NCBI GenBank assembly: GCA_023440105.1
Contig: JAEXSY010000266.1
Coordinates: forward strand, 1 to 6,029
Length of the DNA stretch: 6,029 nucleotides
Origin: Bacillota bacterium
GTDB lineage: Bacteria; Bacillota; Clostridia; Clostridiales; Clostridiaceae
Direction of reading: 5' to 3'
Program-made: the position numbers and the translations under genes
The notes under the pieces: model-generated
What the model was told of the DNA's origin: nothing
Database searches by the model: none
The model's input: only the letters and a program-made list of their open reading frames with translations
Shown: piece after piece, positions 5,539 to 6,029 of the stretch
Layout of the letters: each line of letters opens with the position of its first letter
Numbering within the stretch: position 1 is the stretch's first letter

Positions 5539-6029
5539 ATCCTTTAAAAATGTGCGTTCCTGTTTCCCCTCTAATCCCCATCTTCGCCTTCTCAAGCAAT
5601 GTTATCAAAGCACTTCTCTTAGGATCCGATGAAGCAAATTCTACAGCAGCTTGTACCTTTGGCAGCATAGAGCCAGGAGCAAAGTGTCCTTCAGCCATGT
5701 ATTTTTTGGCTTCCTCTACGGTGATGTTGTCCAGCCATTTAACCTCTGGCTTTCCAAAGATTATGGCTACCTTTTCCACAGCAGTGAGGATTATAAGGAA
5801 GTCTGCATCCACCTCTTGAGCCAGTAGGCAGCTAGCAAAATCCTTATCTATTACAGCACCAGCACCCTTTAAGTGGTGTCCTTCTCTGGTTACAGGTATA
5901 CCACCGCCTCCGCAGGAGATAACCACCTCACCAGCGTTTACAAGGTTCTTAATAGTTTCTATTTCTATTATTTCCTTTGGCCTTGGAGAAGCTACTACTC
6001 TTCTATAGCCTCTTCCGGAGTCCTCAACC
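5537..6029 (-). CDS. arcC: Carbamate kinase, C-terminal half
   Basis: This enzyme reversibly converts carbamoyl phosphate and ADP to carbamate and ATP in the cytoplasm, the ATP-yielding last step of arginine, agmatine and purine-ring fermentations. The 163 residues seen are about half of the usual 310 or so; the N-terminal part lies beyond base 6029. Motifs in order are EDSGRGYRRVVASPRPK right at the edge, the glycine-rich CGGGGIPV, VIDKDFAS, FLIILTAVEKVAIIFGKP, FAPGSMLPKVQAA and the terminal GETGTHIF. All match amino-acid-kinase-family carbamate kinases, with no broken motif. The stop is TAG at 5537-5539. An apparent GTG start at 5926 is internal, because the frame stays open and conserved upstream. 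The NCS2 permease next downstream suggests a nucleobase degradation cluster rather than an arginine deiminase operon, although the rest of the cluster is not visible. Confidence 0.95.
   Translation of the reverse strand, partial: VEDSGRGYRRVVASPRPKEIIEIETIKNLVNAGEVVISCGGGGIPVTREGHHLKGAGAVIDKDFASCLLAQEVDADFLIILTAVEKVAIIFGKPEVKWLDNITVEEAKKYMAEGHFAPGSMLPKVQAAVEFASSDPKRSALITLLEKAKMGIRGETGTHIFKG

Larger units (their letters stand above)
5222..5540. repeat. Degenerate 6-8-bp purine/pyrimidine tandem array
   Basis: On the minus strand the region is built of variants of a 6-8-bp unit with A-A-R-R-G cores, for example AAGAGTG, AAAAGTG, AAAGAGC, AAGGGAC, AAGAGC and AAAAGC. The complementary plus strand is rich in CTCTT, CCCTTG and TTCAC. 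The 12-mer GTTCTTCACTAT bounds the array on both sides in the same orientation (5222-5233 and 5529-5540), and its first ten bases recur inside (5333-5342). This resembles the short tandemly repeated (heptamer-type) sequences described in some bacterial intergenic regions. The unit length drifts, so it is not a clean microsatellite. Confidence 0.85.

Noticed and set aside
5222..5540. CRISPR-like or triplex (H-DNA) interpretation of the repeat array.
   Set aside because: The units are only 6-8 bp, degenerate and without spacers. The purine strand is interrupted too often by C and T for a strong mirror-repeat triplex.
5463..5819. A 118-codon plus-strand frame running from the repeat array into carbamate kinase.
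   Set aside because: Half is repeat-derived and half is antisense to strongly conserved carbamate kinase motifs.

Overview
The window looks like chromosomal DNA of a low-GC Firmicute, most likely a Clostridium-type anaerobe. The plus-strand genes are AT-rich, the left-end gene has a strong AAGGAGG-type ribosome binding site, a sigma-A-like promoter (TTTACA-17-TAAAAT with an extended -10) is visible, and the protein families are ones common in clostridia. No RNA genes, CRISPR arrays, transposases or tRNAs were recognised.

Layout from left to right. (1) Bases 1-103, minus strand: the first 34 codons of an NCS2-family nucleobase permease that runs off the left edge. (2) Bases 104-560: a divergent intergenic region. 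On the minus strand it holds a good promoter and a leader of about 217 nt that folds into a long stem, an intrinsic terminator overlapping that stem, and a further hairpin before the ribosome binding site. This looks like transcription attenuation of the permease and matches no riboswitch class I recognise. (3) Bases 561-3678, plus strand: two AT-rich genes, a membrane protein with two zinc ribbons and a C-terminal extracytoplasmic domain, then a lipoprotein with about five immunoglobulin-like repeats. (4) Bases 3679-3810: a convergent gap with a perfect 11-bp hairpin. (5) Bases 3811-5172, minus strand: a complete second NCS2 permease. (6) Bases 5173-5536: a spacer made mostly of a degenerate purine-rich 6-8-bp repeat array, with longer nested direct repeats. 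(7) Bases 5537-6029, minus strand: the C-terminal half of carbamate kinase, entering from the right edge.

Functionally, carbamate kinase followed on the same strand by an NCS2 permease suggests a nucleobase (probably purine) uptake and fermentation locus, in which ring breakdown ends in carbamoyl phosphate and ATP is made from it. The second NCS2 permease, only partly visible, fits the same theme and has its own attenuated promoter. The zinc-ribbon protein and the lipoprotein lie between the two transporters in the opposite direction and have clearly lower GC. They probably form a separate envelope-related pair unrelated to nucleobase metabolism.

The most interesting items are the apparently unassigned leader RNA, the full-length permease in which two carboxylates important in characterised NCS2 carriers both align with glutamine, and the repeat array between carbamate kinase and the permease.
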